Origin: Candidatus Kuenenia stuttgartensis
Lineage (GTDB): Bacteria > Planctomycetota > Planctomycetia > Isosphaerales > Isosphaeraceae
Direction of reading: 5' to 3'
DNA: 43,397 bases
Assembly (NCBI GenBank): GCA_945865635.1
Contig: CAMBEP010000040.1
Span: forward strand, 1-43,397
Below are positions 1-10,030 of the stretch, piece by piece. Below the pieces are notes generated by a model, which was not told where the DNA came from, made no database searches, and saw nothing but the letters and a program-made list of their open reading frames with translations. Both the position numbers and the translations under genes were made by a program. Each line of letters begins with the position of its first letter. Position 1 is the stretch's first letter.

Positions 1-93
1 ATCCTACTGCCTCTCGACCCAAAGGCTGTCAGCCGTTTTGGACTCGCTGGTAAAGGTGTCAAGGCCATCGCTGCTGACCTCACCGCTCTGTAA
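1..93 (+). CDS. C-terminal end of an unidentified protein (5' truncated)
   Basis: The first reading frame is open from the window edge to a TAA at 91-93 and encodes about 30 residues ending in AIAADLTAL. A strong rho-independent hairpin begins about 40 bases downstream on the same strand, which supports a real gene end here. The fragment is too short to assign a family, and no function is proposed. Confidence 0.55.
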   Translation: MLLPLDPKAVSRFGLAGKGVKAIAADLTAL

Positions 94-133
94 TTCGTAA
101 TCGGTTTGACTCGATTCTAAAAAGAAAAACCCG

Positions 134-172
134 AAGCGGTGGTCAGCAATCAGTTGGCCACCGCTTTTCTTT
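134..172 (+). terminator. Rho-independent terminator of the first gene
   Basis: AAGCGGTGGTC (134-144) pairs with GGCCACCGCTT (156-166), an 11-bp stem with one G-T pair, followed by a T-rich run. It sits just after the stop codon at 91-93, so it probably ends that transcript. Confidence 0.8.
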
Positions 173-325
173 ATTAACTCCCATGTCAAAAAGCACAAAA
201 GCCTCGTTCTTGGGTACTTTATTTCAGCAAACCACGCTCTCATCGAGCTGCATGGGCCTGTTCCGTAAAAGCGGATTCAGCTTCGGCAACGAAAATGCTT
301 TGGGCCATGGGACAACTCGGGCAAC

Positions 326-354
326 AAAAAAGGCCCGATGAAAATCATCGGGCC
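326..354 (-). terminator. Rho-independent terminator of the desaturase gene
   Basis: GGCCCGATGA (332-341) and TCATCGGGCC (345-354) form a perfect 10-bp stem with a 3-base loop. Read on the minus strand, the stem is followed by a run of six T. It lies about 30 bases past the stop of the desaturase gene. Confidence 0.88.
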
Positions 355-385
355 GTGGTAACTGTATGTAGTATTACGTATCAGA

Positions 386-1366
386 TTACTTGGCTTTTGC
401 AGCCAGTCGCTTGTGTCGGGGCTCGATCACGTCGGTGGCCAAACCGACCCATTTCAGGCAGAGGATGACAACGTAAGTCAGATCCACTTCCCACCATTTG
501 TGCCAAACGGAAGCTGAGGCCTGATCAGCGTGATGGTTGTTGTGCCAGCCTTCACCCACAGCAAAGAGGCCCACAAGCCAGTTATTGCGGCTGTTGTCGT
601 TGGTTTTGTAGTTACGATAACCGAAGAGGTGTGTCAACGAGTTGACCGACCAGGTGATGTGCCAATTGATCACGGTTCTGACCAGCACGCCCCAGACAAA
701 GAGGCTCGAACCAAACTGAAGGGCTCCGGCCGAGGTACCTGTATTCCAATAACCATAGGCATAACCTGCAATGAAATAGAGAACGGCATGAGCCACATAG
801 ATTGCCGGCCAGATCTGGGTTTTTTCCATTTTCATATAGAAAGGATCTTCCAGCAGGTCACGAGCATATTTTTGAAGGTTGGAAAGGGATCGTGTCTCGG
901 TGTTGTAGCGAAACAACCATTCAAAATGAGACCAGACAAAGGTCACGAGCGGTGAATGCGGATCTTCCTGCTCGTCAGAGTGCTTGTGGTGCATTCGGTG
1001 ATTGGCGACCCATTTTGCGGGTGTGTCCTGCATGGAACATGCCGCAAACATGGCAAAACCATGTTCAAGCCACTTCGGCAATTTCAGACTCTTATGGGCC
1101 AGCAGCCGGTGATAGCCCAATGATATGCCCAGGCCATAAATTTCAATCGAAACAAGCATGATGATCACACTTGTCCAAGAGAAAAAATAAGGTACAAAGG
1201 CTAGCATAGCCGCCAGATGCACAAGGGCGATCGGAATGGCATAGATCCAGAGGACCCGTTTGGGATTGACGGTTTTGGGCAGATCCAGCTTTGGGATCTG
1301 ATAGGTATCTTCACCGTTAGCGAATGCGGATGCAATCAACGTGGGCTGATCCAAAGTCGTACTCAT
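386..1366 (-). CDS. Acyl-CoA / acyl-lipid delta-9-type fatty acid desaturase
   Basis: This is an integral membrane di-iron desaturase of 326 residues, expected to insert a double bond into saturated fatty acyl chains and so tune membrane fluidity. All three histidine boxes are present: HRLLAH (86-91), HRMHH (123-127) and HNNHH (275-279). The additional conserved NSLTHLFGYR stretch lies near 242-251. Hydrophobic segments at about 41-83 and 187-230 fit the usual four-helix topology. Length matches bacterial stearoyl-CoA-type desaturases. The ATG at 1366 is preceded by GGTGAG, a reasonable ribosome binding site. It appears monocistronic, with its own strong terminator. The exact substrate (acyl-CoA or lipid-bound acyl) and double-bond position cannot be read from sequence. 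Confidence 0.93.
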   Translation of the reverse strand: MSTTLDQPTLIASAFANGEDTYQIPKLDLPKTVNPKRVLWIYAIPIALVHLAAMLAFVPYFFSWTSVIIMLVSIEIYGLGISLGYHRLLAHKSLKLPKWLEHGFAMFAACSMQDTPAKWVANHRMHHKHSDEQEDPHSPLVTFVWSHFEWLFRYNTETRSLSNLQKYARDLLEDPFYMKMEKTQIWPAIYVAHAVLYFIAGYAYGYWNTGTSAGALQFGSSLFVWGVLVRTVINWHITWSVNSLTHLFGYRNYKTNDNSRNNWLVGLFAVGEGWHNNHHADQASASVWHKWWEVDLTYVVILCLKWVGLATDVIEPRHKRLAAKAK

Positions 1367-1712
1367 TCGCTCACCAATCCCCAGTAGAATTCGATCAAGA
1401 TTTTATATGAAGCAGCGCTATCATCAGACTTATCGTATTCTCACACAACAGGTCATCAAGTGACAAAAGAATTCGGGGCTGGAGTTTGGCTGTTTTTAGC
1501 TATTGATCTATCTGGGCAAGCTGGAAAAAGGCACCTTTTTCCAAGAAATCCTTTAAGATTTAGCTTACTGATTTTGGTCAAGTTTCTAAAAGGCGAGCCC
1601 TTCGGGCTGGAAATGAAGCAAATCCGCCTTGCGTCAATCCTTTCCCAAAAAGATGGGCCTGTCTCTCGATTCTTGGACGAATTTCAAGACAGGCCGACCA
1701 TTTGGATTGGGA
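1367..1712. other. Intergenic stretch with no convincing gene
   Basis: It holds the upstream region of the desaturase gene and, at its far end, the terminator of the scramblase-like gene. An 88-codon plus-strand frame at 1460-1726 runs through that terminator hairpin and resembles no family I know, so I do not call it. Confidence 0.6.
1647..1695 (-). terminator. Rho-independent terminator of the scramblase-like gene
   Basis: GGCCTGTCT (1656-1664) pairs perfectly with AGACAGGCC (1687-1695) across a 22-base loop that can fold further. On the minus strand a run of five T follows. It lies 17 bases past the stop at 1713. Confidence 0.75.
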
Positions 1713-2312
1713 TTATCGCTCTTTGAAGACCATGTCAATTGCGAGTCCGCCGGCAAGCAGTAAGGCCGCCAGTTGTGGGTCGGAATCTTCTCCATCGGAA
1801 TCATTCAGCGCGATCATATAATTATCAGCGCTGCTGAAGAACTCCTTGCCGATACCGGCCCATTTCTTGGTGACCACACCCAGCTCGTGCCCATCAGGGG
1901 TTAGGAAACGGAAGTTCCAACCCTTCCAGTCGCCCTTGACATCGGCAACCTGAACTCCACTCGTATTCATGACCGTGAAACCACCGCCAAGACTCAGGAC
2001 TTTACTGCGCAGGGTTCCGAATGCATTGCCGTGGGCATCCTGCACTACGACTTTGACACTCATGAAACCAGGCTTTTTGATGAGCGAGAAGAGCGGTTCT
2101 TCTGAATCATCTCCCGCTTCATAGATATGAATCGTTGTGGAGAGGAACCGCTTATTCACCATGAGTCTTGCAATTTGGACCCAGGTTGAGGTCTGTTCTT
2201 TTGCCAACCCAATCTGAGCGTTTGTGGCTGGGTCGTAAATGTCATAGGTGTCGGTCAGCTTTAGCATCGCGACACGCTCTTTGACGAAGAACTTCCGATA
2301 ATTCAGCAGCAT
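1713..2312 (-). CDS. LURP-one-related / phospholipid scramblase-like protein
   Basis: The 199-residue product has the tubby-like beta-rich pattern of the LURP-one-related/scramblase superfamily. Repeated short strands are joined by glycine turns, and there is a typical late motif in which KKWAGIGKEFF is followed by DNYMIAL. A final hydrophobic helix (LAALLLAGGLAIDMVF) lies at the C-terminus, as in scramblase-type proteins, and may associate with the membrane. The biochemical role of bacterial members is not established, so lipid scrambling is only a family label. The ATG at 2312 is preceded by GGAG about 9 bases upstream; a second ATG at 2267 is possible. It lies 38 bases downstream of the DUF1015 gene on the same strand and probably shares its transcript. 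Confidence 0.8.
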   Translation of the reverse strand: MLLNYRKFFVKERVAMLKLTDTYDIYDPATNAQIGLAKEQTSTWVQIARLMVNKRFLSTTIHIYEAGDDSEEPLFSLIKKPGFMSVKVVVQDAHGNAFGTLRSKVLSLGGGFTVMNTSGVQVADVKGDWKGWNFRFLTPDGHELGVVTKKWAGIGKEFFSSADNYMIALNDSDGEDSDPQLAALLLAGGLAIDMVFKER

Positions 2313-2350
2313 TACTACGTTCTCCAGACTTGGCTTTGAAGTACTGTCAA

Positions 2351-3664
2351 TCAGTCGAGAAATATCTCCCGCAGATCAAACATTGGGTTAACCACCATAC
2401 CTGTCAGAAGTTTCGGATAGAAATACGTGCTCTTGGGTGGCATGGTTTCCCCGGCCGATGCAATCGTCTGAACGTGTTCCATCGTCGCAGGCGGAACCAG
2501 AGCGGCCACATCATAGGATCTGTCTTTAAAGACTTCGCTCAGCAGATGCACATATTTGAACTTGGCGGACGATTCAGCATGGAGAATGTCCTTGACGACA
2601 AGCTCTCGCAGAATGCTTACGCCAAGGCTCCTCCATTCTGGAGAATGGGTTGGACAGAGTGTGTCCATTCGGGAATCATCGCGCAGGCTTGCGACAATCC
2701 ACTTGCCATCAGCGGAAGTGCCAAAACCGATTCGCGATTGATCACCTGATTGTTCGATAAATTCCCAAGCTGCAGTCGCGGCTTCGGCCCCTTCACCAAA
2801 CTCGTCGATGTCGAACAAGGGCGAGAGTTTAGAGGAGAGCTCTTCCGACTTGATCGGGCCCAGTCCTGACATCAATCGATGGGTCGGCAGGATCAACAGA
2901 CCAGGATCGCTCATTGAGACCAAAGCCATCAATACGAAATTGGCTGGGTCATCCGACCCATTCAGAGCCCCTTCGGAAGCCAGTCGTTTTTGGTAGTTCA
3001 GGCTTGTTTCGTAACGATGGTGCCCATCGGCAATGAAAATTGGCTTATCGGCGATCAGGCCACGCACTGCTGTGATCGCGGAATCATCGATCACTGGCCA
3101 CATCCGGTTGATCACACCCAGGTGGTCAATGGCTGTGATCGGGGTACGGTCCTTCACACCCTTTTCCAAGGCGGCAAGAACGGCATTCGTTTCGTCAGGA
3201 TAGAGCCCGAAGATTGGGCTCAGGTTTGTACGGGTGGCCTCGAAGAGCTTCAGACGGTCTGCCTTGGGGCCACTCAAAGTCTGTTCGTGGGGATAGATGC
3301 GCCCCTCGCCAAACGGCTCGAGCCGCACACGCGAGAAAAATCCACGGCGGCTGAATGTCTCGCCCTCCACTTTGTATTCCTGCTCGTAAAGATAGATGGT
3401 CTGATGGGCCTCAGCGGCAAGAACGCCAGTCTTAATCCATTCAATCAAAGCGGCAGAGGCTCGCTTGTACTTATTTTCGATTTCGTTATCGCCGGGCTGA
3501 TCCATACCAAATTCAAGGCGCACAATATTATGCAGGTTGAGGTCGTGAAGACGCTGCTGAAATGCGGGGTCAATCACGTCGTAAGGCGGGCAGACCACGT
3601 CTGAAAGGTCGCCAACTTCAGTGATGTCAAAACGCAAGGCACGGAACGGTTGAATTTCGGGCAT
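2351..3664 (-). CDS. DUF1015 family protein
   Basis: This 437-residue protein matches the DUF1015 family. The N-terminus carries PFRALRFD and the VCPPYDVID segment typical of that family. A central FIADGHHRYETSL motif and a glycine/aspartate-rich second half complete the pattern. Family members are widespread in bacteria and often near serC or other amino acid genes, but the biochemical function is unknown. The GHHRYET block looks like a metal- or phosphate-binding site, which is inference. The start at 3664 puts the conserved block at residue 5 onwards, as usual. It is probably co-transcribed with the downstream scramblase-like gene. Confidence 0.9.
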   Translation of the reverse strand: MPEIQPFRALRFDITEVGDLSDVVCPPYDVIDPAFQQRLHDLNLHNIVRLEFGMDQPGDNEIENKYKRASAALIEWIKTGVLAAEAHQTIYLYEQEYKVEGETFSRRGFFSRVRLEPFGEGRIYPHEQTLSGPKADRLKLFEATRTNLSPIFGLYPDETNAVLAALEKGVKDRTPITAIDHLGVINRMWPVIDDSAITAVRGLIADKPIFIADGHHRYETSLNYQKRLASEGALNGSDDPANFVLMALVSMSDPGLLILPTHRLMSGLGPIKSEELSSKLSPLFDIDEFGEGAEAATAAWEFIEQSGDQSRIGFGTSADGKWIVASLRDDSRMDTLCPTHSPEWRSLGVSILRELVVKDILHAESSAKFKYVHLLSEVFKDRSYDVAALVPPATMEHVQTIASAGETMPPKSTYFYPKLLTGMVVNPMFDLREIFLD

Positions 3665-4001
3665 GGGCTCTTGGGGTGTAAGGTTAGGTCACTTGTGTGA
3701 CTACATGTCTACCCGGTGGCAGACGTATACAATTTCGCCCACAACTGACTCCGAAGTACGTTGCTTCTCTCTCCAGGCCTTAGACCAAGGAGATCCAGAA
3801 CGACAGTTGAGAGGAACAGTCCATTTGATCTCTATCAGTATACTGATCATGTCACTTTTTAGGAACATTCAAGCTTCATTATTCAGCCAATTATTTTTCT
3901 AACAACCTATTTTCCGCTCCCGGTAAATTCGAGACACAGACTGTACCAATACACGCCAATCATTCGCCCATCTGGCCTTAGCCACCCCCCGATAAAACCA
4001 T
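3665..4001. other. Intergenic stretch without a recognisable gene
   Basis: It separates trpF from the DUF1015 gene, both on the minus strand, and presumably carries the promoter of the DUF1015 gene. A 79-codon plus-strand frame (3663-3902) has no family resemblance and no ribosome binding site. I see no tRNA or strong hairpin. Confidence 0.6.
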
Positions 4002-4724
4002 TCAAGTGAAACCGTTTTTCTTGAATTTCTCATGAATTGCACGCTGCATGCTGGCGACGGCGTCTAGGTCCTTCAAGCCAGGCGAGACTTCTACACCACT
4101 GGCCACATCCACAGCCCATGGCTGAATCCAGGCCAGTCGATCTGCAATGTTTTTTGGATTTAACCCGCCAGCAAGTATGAGGTTGGGATACAGATTGACT
4201 GCCGAGAGAACCAGGTCTTTAGCCACGCCCACACCTGTGCCGCCATGGGCCGATGCACAATAGCCGTCGATTAAAGCTGCCAGAATTTTAACTTTAAGGC
4301 TTGTCAGACGATTTAGTTGATTTGAAGCTTCGGCCAGCGATTCCTTATCCTTCACTCGAAAGGCTTTGATCACTGGCATGGCCGACGCCACTTTGGCGAT
4401 TGCCTCATCAGATTCATCGCCATGCAACTGGGCGATACCGATTCCGGTAAGACCTTGAATTTCAAAAATTTCAGAGGCTGGGCGATCGACAAAAACCCCG
4501 ACGACTGATGCCGGATCAGCCCAAGCCAGAACAATTTGTCGGGCGAGTTGTGGTGGAACATACCGAGGTGATGCCGGATGAAAGTTCAGGCCAAGTAGAT
4601 CAACCCCCATACGGCGGAGATCCGCGGCTTGCTGTGCATTCGTAACTCCACAGACTTTGAGTCTTATGGGCACCATCCCAGCCCCCAGGGCTGGGACGGA
4701 TGCGATTTTCGCTTGATGATTCAT
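4002..4724 (-). CDS. trpF: Phosphoribosylanthranilate isomerase
   Basis: TrpF converts N-(5-phosphoribosyl)anthranilate to the carboxyphenylamino-deoxyribulose phosphate in tryptophan synthesis. The 240-residue protein is a single TIM barrel with the catalytic cysteine block LKVCGVT near residues 22-28, the LGLNFHPASPRYV strand-loop and the QLHGDE strand. The phosphate-binding LAGGLNPKNI and the final DVASGVE segment are also present. Roughly 16 residues precede the first barrel strand if the ATG at 4724 is used. The ATG at 4676 would start directly at the barrel and has a G-rich stretch upstream, so the true start is uncertain. No other trp gene is adjacent, so the gene is dispersed from the pathway operon. 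Confidence 0.92.
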   Translation of the reverse strand: MNHQAKIASVPALGAGMVPIRLKVCGVTNAQQAADLRRMGVDLLGLNFHPASPRYVPPQLARQIVLAWADPASVVGVFVDRPASEIFEIQGLTGIGIAQLHGDESDEAIAKVASAMPVIKAFRVKDKESLAEASNQLNRLTSLKVKILAALIDGYCASAHGGTGVGVAKDLVLSAVNLYPNLILAGGLNPKNIADRLAWIQPWAVDVASGVEVSPGLKDLDAVASMQRAIHEKFKKNGFT

Positions 4725-4811
4725 TGCAAAATCAATTTATGAAAAGGTTTCTGATCTGAAGTCAGCCCAAGATAGATTGAACCTGCTCTTGGAGAGCCCG
4801 AGTAAAGTCAT

Positions 4812-5057
4812 TCAACGCTTTGGAAATCGTGGTCGATTTTTCTGCTTGCGTTCTTTGCGAACTTGCATGGCCCACATGAACCAAATGACTCCGAAGGGAA
4901 TCATGCAGAGAAATCCGACGCTTTCTCCGAGCATTGATGCTCGCTGATCAGCGCCAGGTTTCGTGGTGTCGACGAACCAGAAGAGAAGGCCAAGGCCAAG
5001 AACAATCGCCACCACAATGGTGATTGCCGAGGCCATGATTGCTTTTTTTGTCGACAA
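4812..5057 (-). CDS. Small two-helix membrane protein of unknown function
   Basis: The 81-residue product has two clear membrane segments (about 9-29 and 47-64). A short polar loop joins them and the tail is very basic (RKERKQKNRPRFPKR), which favours a cytoplasmic C-terminus. I recognise no family. The start used is TTG at 5057, giving a basic STKK N-terminus; an ATG at 5036 is possible and would still keep both helices. It begins 23 bases after the thioredoxin stop on the same strand and may be co-transcribed with it. Confidence 0.55.
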   Translation of the reverse strand: MSTKKAIMASAITIVVAIVLGLGLLFWFVDTTKPGADQRASMLGESVGFLCMIPFGVIWFMWAMQVRKERKQKNRPRFPKR

Positions 5058-5080
5058 GGTCCAAACCCATTTGGGCAGGA

Positions 5081-5413
5081 TTATTCGCCGATCAGCTTAT
5101 TGAGCTCATCGCGGTATTTCGCTTCAGCATTCACACCGACAAGGCGGGCTACAGCCTTGCCGCCACTGAAAATGAAGACAGTGGGGATGGCCGATACGCC
5201 CAATCCACCAGCGATATCACCGGCGACGTCCGTATTGAGCTTGGCAATCACGGCCTTGCCTTCAAATTCTGCGGCCAGTTTCTCAATGATTGGAGCCAGC
5301 ATGCGGCATGGGCCGCACCATGGGGCCCAGAAATCGACGAGCACAGGCTTGTCGCTTTTAAGAACGGCACTATCCCAGTTGCTACTGTTGACTTCGAGAG
5401 CACTTCCAGCCAT
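5081..5413 (-). CDS. trxA: Thioredoxin
   Basis: This is a cytoplasmic protein-disulfide reductase of 110 residues, the standard thioredoxin length. The active site WCGPCR lies at residues 32-37 within the [10 protein letters not shown] context. The structurally required cis-proline sits in SAIPTV near residue 75, and the KLNTD strand precedes it. The ATG at 5413 has AAGGTGA about 9 bases upstream. A small membrane protein gene follows closely on the same strand. Which reductase it serves cannot be told here. Confidence 0.96.
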   Translation of the reverse strand: MAGSALEVNSSNWDSAVLKSDKPVLVDFWAPWCGPCRMLAPIIEKLAAEFEGKAVIAKLNTDVAGDIAGGLGVSAIPTVFIFSGGKAVARLVGVNAEAKYRDELNKLIGE

Positions 5414-5545
5414 TTTCAGTTCACCTTGAGTCAGTAAGGAAATCGTTCTGTTTCGAACGAATCTGAACCCAGTACAATTCGCGGATGATGAATCATAGTA
5501 GGCAAAGATCCTTCAAGTCAATCGCATTGAGGCAAACGTCTGCCT

Positions 5546-6280
5546 TTATACGATCCGTTTCGTCATCTTTTCCGTCTCTTCGGCCATGTACAAAATTCGC
5601 CCACATGACCTGCAAAACACCAAAGTATCGCAGTTGATCAAGTCGTTAAGCATTTGAGATGTAATCGACATATTACAGCCCATGCACGCGCCTGCTTCGA
5701 CCACGGCCATGGCCTCGGGGCCACGCTGGCGGATCACACGTTGGTACTGTTCGCGAATGTCTGGATTAATCACGGCTTCGGCATTGAGCAATGAGTTGGC
5801 AAGCTCTTCAAGCTTGGCTTCTTCGCCCAGTTTTGCGTCTGAAGACTGCTTCTGGAAATTTGCCAGTTCCAATTCCGCTTTTTTCAGATCCATATCCAGC
5901 AGTTTGAATGCTGCGTCGCGTTCTTCGAGATCAATTTCATAGTCGATGATCTCATCATCCACCTTGTTCAACTGCGACTTCACCAACGCGATCTCATTCT
6001 GGATCGCCTTATATTCTTCGTTCTTCTTGACGTTCATCAACTTCGTGGAATAGTCGTCGATCTTCGCCAGAAGGCTTTTTCTTTGGACTTCTTTAAGCCC
6101 CTTGGCGACCTTGATCTGAGTCATCTCTTTTTTGGCTTTATCGAGCCCGTCAACCTTGCGTGCGACCATTGCCTGACGGGCTGCAATATTTTTGGGAACG
6201 CCTGTCAACCGATCCCGAATGGCTTTGGATCGTTGGTGCAGCGAGTGAATCTCACGGAGCGAGTTGGCTGTGGTTGTCAT
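5546..6280 (-). CDS. Coiled-coil protein with C-terminal C4 zinc ribbon
   Basis: The 244-residue protein is a long charged coiled coil (about 10-165), followed by a C4 zinc ribbon with cysteines C199, C202, C223 and C226. This is the layout of the bacterial zinc-ribbon family often annotated as a putative nucleic-acid-binding protein (zf-RING_7 type). The RGPEAMAVVEAGACMGC stretch before the ribbon is typical. Biochemical function is not established; a scaffold or nucleic acid role is inference. It lies downstream of rpoD on the same strand, but a strong terminator after rpoD separates the two. Confidence 0.85.
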   Translation of the reverse strand: MTTTANSLREIHSLHQRSKAIRDRLTGVPKNIAARQAMVARKVDGLDKAKKEMTQIKVAKGLKEVQRKSLLAKIDDYSTKLMNVKKNEEYKAIQNEIALVKSQLNKVDDEIIDYEIDLEERDAAFKLLDMDLKKAELELANFQKQSSDAKLGEEAKLEELANSLLNAEAVINPDIREQYQRVIRQRGPEAMAVVEAGACMGCNMSITSQMLNDLINCDTLVFCRSCGRILYMAEETEKMTKRIV

Positions 6281-6381
6281 GTCTCGATTTCGGCGCTATA
6301 GGTCGACGTGGATTCTTCCATGGATGTTCGACCATGGTTTTCATAACCATGTTGTCTCATATTCTGGTCGGGTCTATCAAC

Positions 6382-6416
6382 AAAAAAACGCCGATGACCC
6401 CAAGGTCATCGACGTT
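6382..6416 (-). terminator. Rho-independent terminator of dnaG-rpoD
   Basis: AACGCCGATGACC (6387-6399) pairs with GGTCATCGACGTT (6404-6416), a 13-bp stem with one mismatch or wobble and a 4-base loop. Minus-strand reading continues into a run of seven T. It lies 10 bases after the rpoD stop. Confidence 0.9.
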
Positions 6417-6426
6417 TTATCATTCT

Positions 6427-8118
6427 TTAGCCTGTATGCTCAAGGAATCCCTCAAGCTGCCGGCTCCGAACGGGATGTTGTAATTTCCGAACGGCCTTCG
6501 CTTCAATCTGGCGAACCCGCTCGCGGGTCACCTTGAAGATTCGGCCCACTTCCTCAAGAGTATATGTATAACCATCGCCCAGGCCATATCGCAGCTTGAT
6601 GATCTCACGTTCGCGATAGGTCAGGGTCTTCAGAACCTGATCAATCTTGTCCTTGAGCATTTCCTGAGTGGCGGCATTGATTGGGCTTTCAACAGAATCG
6701 TCTTCGATGAAGTCGCCGAAGTAGCTGTCCTCAGACTCGCCCACAGGACGGTCCAGAGAAATCGGGTGACGGCTGATCTTCATCACGCGGCGGGCTTCTT
6801 CAATCGAGATGTTGGCATACTTGGCCACTTCGTCGATCGTCGGCTCGCGACCTTTTTCTTGCAGCAGCTTCTTTTGCACATTACGAAGCTTGGACATCGT
6901 CTCGATCATGTGGACCGGAATCCGAATCGTCCGCGCCTGGTCGGCAATGGCCCGCGTAATGGCCTGACGAATCCACCAAGTGGCGTAAGTGCTGAACTTA
7001 AAGCCGCGACGATATTCATATTTGTCAACCGCCCGCATCAGGCCGGTGTTGCCTTCCTGAATCAGGTCGAGGAACGACAGGCCACGGTTTCGATACTTCT
7101 TGGCGATTGAGACGACCAGTCGCAGGTTGCCGCCCGACAACTGACGCTTGGCTTCTTCATACTGGCGGAACCGCTCGCTCATCTTGCGCACCCGGCGTGC
7201 CAGTGAGCCTGGTGTTTCCAGAGTCATCAGCATCAGGTCTTTAAGCTCTTTGAGCATGTTGCCATGCTCTTCGTTCACCACTCCAGCCTTCTTCATGTCC
7301 CGAAGTTCAACAACCACTTCATTCATCCGATTGGAAATCTGTTCCAATCGTTTCATCAGTGGCTGAATCTTTTGGGTCCGAATCGAGAGCTCTTCCACAA
7401 GCCGAACGCACTTGCGACGCCGAACAGCCATCCGCTTGAAGACCATGCGCTGAATCTTGCGATCGCCCTTGGATTGAAGGAAAAATTTAAAGTCCAGCCG
7501 ATTTTGTTCCATCAATTGAGTCAGTGTTTTCAAGTTCGCTGGCATCCGGCCCAGAATCTGTTCTTTTTCAAGATTCTCCGTGACTGAAACCTTCACGGTC
7601 CGATCAAATGGGAGGTCGCCTGCATCGACCTTGCGCAGAACTTCCACCACCAGCCGCAAGGCATAGTCACATTCGAGCACCTTGCCGCGGAATGAGCGAC
7701 GGGTGTCTTCAATCAGCTTGGCCAAGCGAATTTCTTCATCTCGCTTGAGCAGAGGGATCTCGCCCATCTGCGTGAGGTACATGCGAACAGGATCGTCGAT
7801 CCGCCGCGAGAAGGAATCCTCTCCGAGCTCATCGTCCAGCGACAGTTCGCCGTCCTCTTCCACATCAGTCCCAACAATGTCTTCATCAATCCCGTTCAGG
7901 TCGTCGTCCAAAACGGAATCAACGGCGGAACGGCTTTCCACTTCATCTTCATTGATCAGCTCGATTCCCATTTCTTCAAGCGAATCTTGAATCATCTGGA
8001 GCTTCTCTGGGCTGGAGAATTCGTCGGGCAGCAGCTCGTTGACTTCTTCGAAGGTCAGAAAGCCGCGGCGCTTGCCTTTGTCCAAGAGCATTTTGACGAT
8101 AGGGTCCAGTTTTTCCAT
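6427..8118 (-). CDS. rpoD: Primary RNA polymerase sigma factor RpoD/SigA
   Basis: The 563-residue protein is a group 1 sigma factor. It has region 1.1 at the N-terminus ([18 protein letters not shown]), region 1.2 ([16 protein letters not shown]) and a non-conserved insert between 1.2 and 2. Region 2 has [14 protein letters not shown] and the [12 protein letters not shown] stretch, and region 3 follows. Region 4 ends in [17 protein letters not shown]. The frame stays open for 70 codons upstream, but I place the start at the ATG at 8118 because GAGGAG lies 8 bases before it and the protein then begins directly with region 1.1. It follows dnaG by 43 bases, preserving the dnaG-rpoD part of the macromolecular synthesis operon. 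Confidence 0.96.
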   Translation of the reverse strand: MEKLDPIVKMLLDKGKRRGFLTFEEVNELLPDEFSSPEKLQMIQDSLEEMGIELINEDEVESRSAVDSVLDDDLNGIDEDIVGTDVEEDGELSLDDELGEDSFSRRIDDPVRMYLTQMGEIPLLKRDEEIRLAKLIEDTRRSFRGKVLECDYALRLVVEVLRKVDAGDLPFDRTVKVSVTENLEKEQILGRMPANLKTLTQLMEQNRLDFKFFLQSKGDRKIQRMVFKRMAVRRRKCVRLVEELSIRTQKIQPLMKRLEQISNRMNEVVVELRDMKKAGVVNEEHGNMLKELKDLMLMTLETPGSLARRVRKMSERFRQYEEAKRQLSGGNLRLVVSIAKKYRNRGLSFLDLIQEGNTGLMRAVDKYEYRRGFKFSTYATWWIRQAITRAIADQARTIRIPVHMIETMSKLRNVQKKLLQEKGREPTIDEVAKYANISIEEARRVMKISRHPISLDRPVGESEDSYFGDFIEDDSVESPINAATQEMLKDKIDQVLKTLTYREREIIKLRYGLGDGYTYTLEEVGRIFKVTRERVRQIEAKAVRKLQHPVRSRQLEGFLEHTG

Positions 8119-8161
8119 GGGGAATCTCCTCGATGCGTTGTACTTTAGAGAATTCAGGGTC

Positions 8162-10030
8162 TTATCGAATCGGGCTGAATGCCGAACCAAGAGCAGGAAG
8201 CCCGTGGGCCAGCAGTCGACGAATTTCAAGTTGCAGGGCGAGATGCGTTTCCGGGTCTTCGGTCGAATCGACATCGGCAAGGGCCCGACGCAATTCTGCA
8301 ATATGATCCTGCATGGATCGACGTGCAAATTTGCTCAAAATGCCCGTCAGTCGTTCCCGGCCTTCCGCAGGGGCTACGCCCTCACGCAATGGCCCTGTGT
8401 CAATTCCTTGCAGCAAACCGGCGGCATACGACTGGTCTTCGCTTTTAAGCCGATCAACCACCCGATCAAATTCGGGCACATCGCCAGCTCGAAACGTATC
8501 GTATATTGCTTGGGTAATCATTCTTAATGTCGGATGCCTCAGTTCGCTGGCCATTACACGAGGCATGACCTCACAAACCAGTTCAGGGTGATTCAGCAGC
8601 AATTCCACCAGTTCTCGTTCGAGTGGATCAGGACGAATGGCGACCGACTCCGAAGCAACAATTTCTGGTTCGGCCTTACGCTCATTACGACGACTTGTTT
8701 CTCGGGTCTGCCGTTTCCACTCACGTTGAAGGTAAGCTGTTGGAATTCTTAGGCGAAATGCCAATCTGTCAAGTGCCATCGCCACTTTCATTTCCAATCC
8801 GCTACCCGTCTGGCGTGGTATTCGGGCAAAAATTGACATCACCCATTCCGCCGCCTGACGCGCTTGTTCCGTATTTTGAAGGTCGAAACGTGCTTCCGCA
8901 CGATCAATCGCAAATTGCAGAGGGTCTATCGAGCTCGCAATTAATTTTCGGAAATCTTCCGTACCATGATGATGCAAAAAATCACAAGGATCCATTCCAT
9001 CAGGCAAAGCAACCAGGGATAAATCCACCGGCTGACCAAGAAATATTTCCAGACTCCGCTCAGCAGCCTTCTGGCCCGCTTCATCGCCATCAAAAATCAG
9101 CACGACTTTGTCCGCAAGTTGCCTGAGAACCGGAATATGCTCCGAACCAAGCGCAGTTCCAAGTGTGCCCACGACATTGGACAATCCTGCCTGGTGGGCT
9201 GCAATCACATCTGTATACCCCTCCATCACGACCACTTGCTTTTCTTCCCGAGCCGATGTGCGGGCCAAGTCACCTGCATAGACCAACTTACGCTTTTGAA
9301 ATACAGCCGTTTCCGGTGAATTGATGTACTTACCCGTGCGCCTGCCCTGCTCCGCCAAAGCCTGCTCGCGAGCTGGCAGAATGCGGCCGCCAAACCCTAC
9401 CACTCGTCCTGAAAAATCGAGAATCGGGAAGATCAGGCGGTCGTGAAACCGATCATATGTCCGGCCCTCAGAATTCGCCATAATCCCTGATGCTTCAAGA
9501 TCTTGCTCCGTAAAACCGATTGTCTTGGCTTCCCGTTTGAGTCGGGCGGAATCCGCCGGTGAATAGCCAAGCCCGAATTTCTCAATAAATTCCTGGCTGA
9601 TTCCTCGCCCTTGAGCATATTCGATCGCCTCGGGATGGTCGCCCAAAGAGTCTCGGTAAAAACCGGCGGCCCAACTCAAAACTCTATAAATATCGGACTT
9701 AGCTGGCCCTTTGGGAACATTCTCAAACGACTTGGACGAATCCAGAATGATGCCGACCCGATCCGCCAGAATCCGAATCGCTTCAGGGAATTCCACCCGC
9801 TCATACTGGCGAACGAATTCGATACAGTCGCCACCAGCTCCACACGACCAACACTTATAGGACTGGCGCTGGGGATTAACTTCCATAGACGGATTCTTGT
9901 CGTCGTGAAATGGACACAACGCCTTGAATCGATTGCCTATGCGATGCAACTGCAGGTACTGCCCGATCAGCGAAACGATATCAACCGTTTCTTTGAGTTG
10001 TCGAATGATCGAGTCAGTCGCAGACGGCAC
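8162..10030 (-). CDS. dnaG: DNA primase
   Basis: DnaG makes RNA primers at the replication fork. The 622-residue protein has the N-terminal CHC2 zinc finger (C39, H42, C60, C63). The RNA polymerase core follows, with a Toprim domain carrying the catalytic VVMEGYTDV and [10 protein letters not shown] motifs. The C-terminal helical domain that contacts DnaB comes last. The start is a GTG at 10030 with a G-run (GGGGG) about 6 bases upstream; it puts [16 protein letters not shown] at the usual distance from the N-terminus. rpoD follows after 43 bases, so the two are likely co-transcribed. No rpsU gene is found upstream. Confidence 0.96.
   Translation of the reverse strand: MPSATDSIIRQLKETVDIVSLIGQYLQLHRIGNRFKALCPFHDDKNPSMEVNPQRQSYKCWSCGAGGDCIEFVRQYERVEFPEAIRILADRVGIILDSSKSFENVPKGPAKSDIYRVLSWAAGFYRDSLGDHPEAIEYAQGRGISQEFIEKFGLGYSPADSARLKREAKTIGFTEQDLEASGIMANSEGRTYDRFHDRLIFPILDFSGRVVGFGGRILPAREQALAEQGRRTGKYINSPETAVFQKRKLVYAGDLARTSAREEKQVVVMEGYTDVIAAHQAGLSNVVGTLGTALGSEHIPVLRQLADKVVLIFDGDEAGQKAAERSLEIFLGQPVDLSLVALPDGMDPCDFLHHHGTEDFRKLIASSIDPLQFAIDRAEARFDLQNTEQARQAAEWVMSIFARIPRQTGSGLEMKVAMALDRLAFRLRIPTAYLQREWKRQTRETSRRNERKAEPEIVASESVAIRPDPLERELVELLLNHPELVCEVMPRVMASELRHPTLRMITQAIYDTFRAGDVPEFDRVVDRLKSEDQSYAAGLLQGIDTGPLREGVAPAEGRERLTGILSKFARRSMQDHIAELRRALADVDSTEDPETHLALQLEIRRLLAHGLPALGSAFSPIR

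Noticed and set aside
1460..1726. 88-codon plus-strand frame
   Set aside because: It runs through a minus-strand terminator hairpin and shows no family pattern or ribosome site.
4677..4695. Perfect 8-bp hairpin near the trpF start
   Set aside because: It lies in the likely coding part of trpF and is explained by GC-rich codons if the 4724 start is right; it would matter only if 4676 is the start.
8119..8328. Upstream in-frame extension of rpoD (70 codons)
   Set aside because: It overlaps the 3' end of dnaG, has no sigma-factor similarity, and an ideal ribosome site precedes the ATG at 8118.
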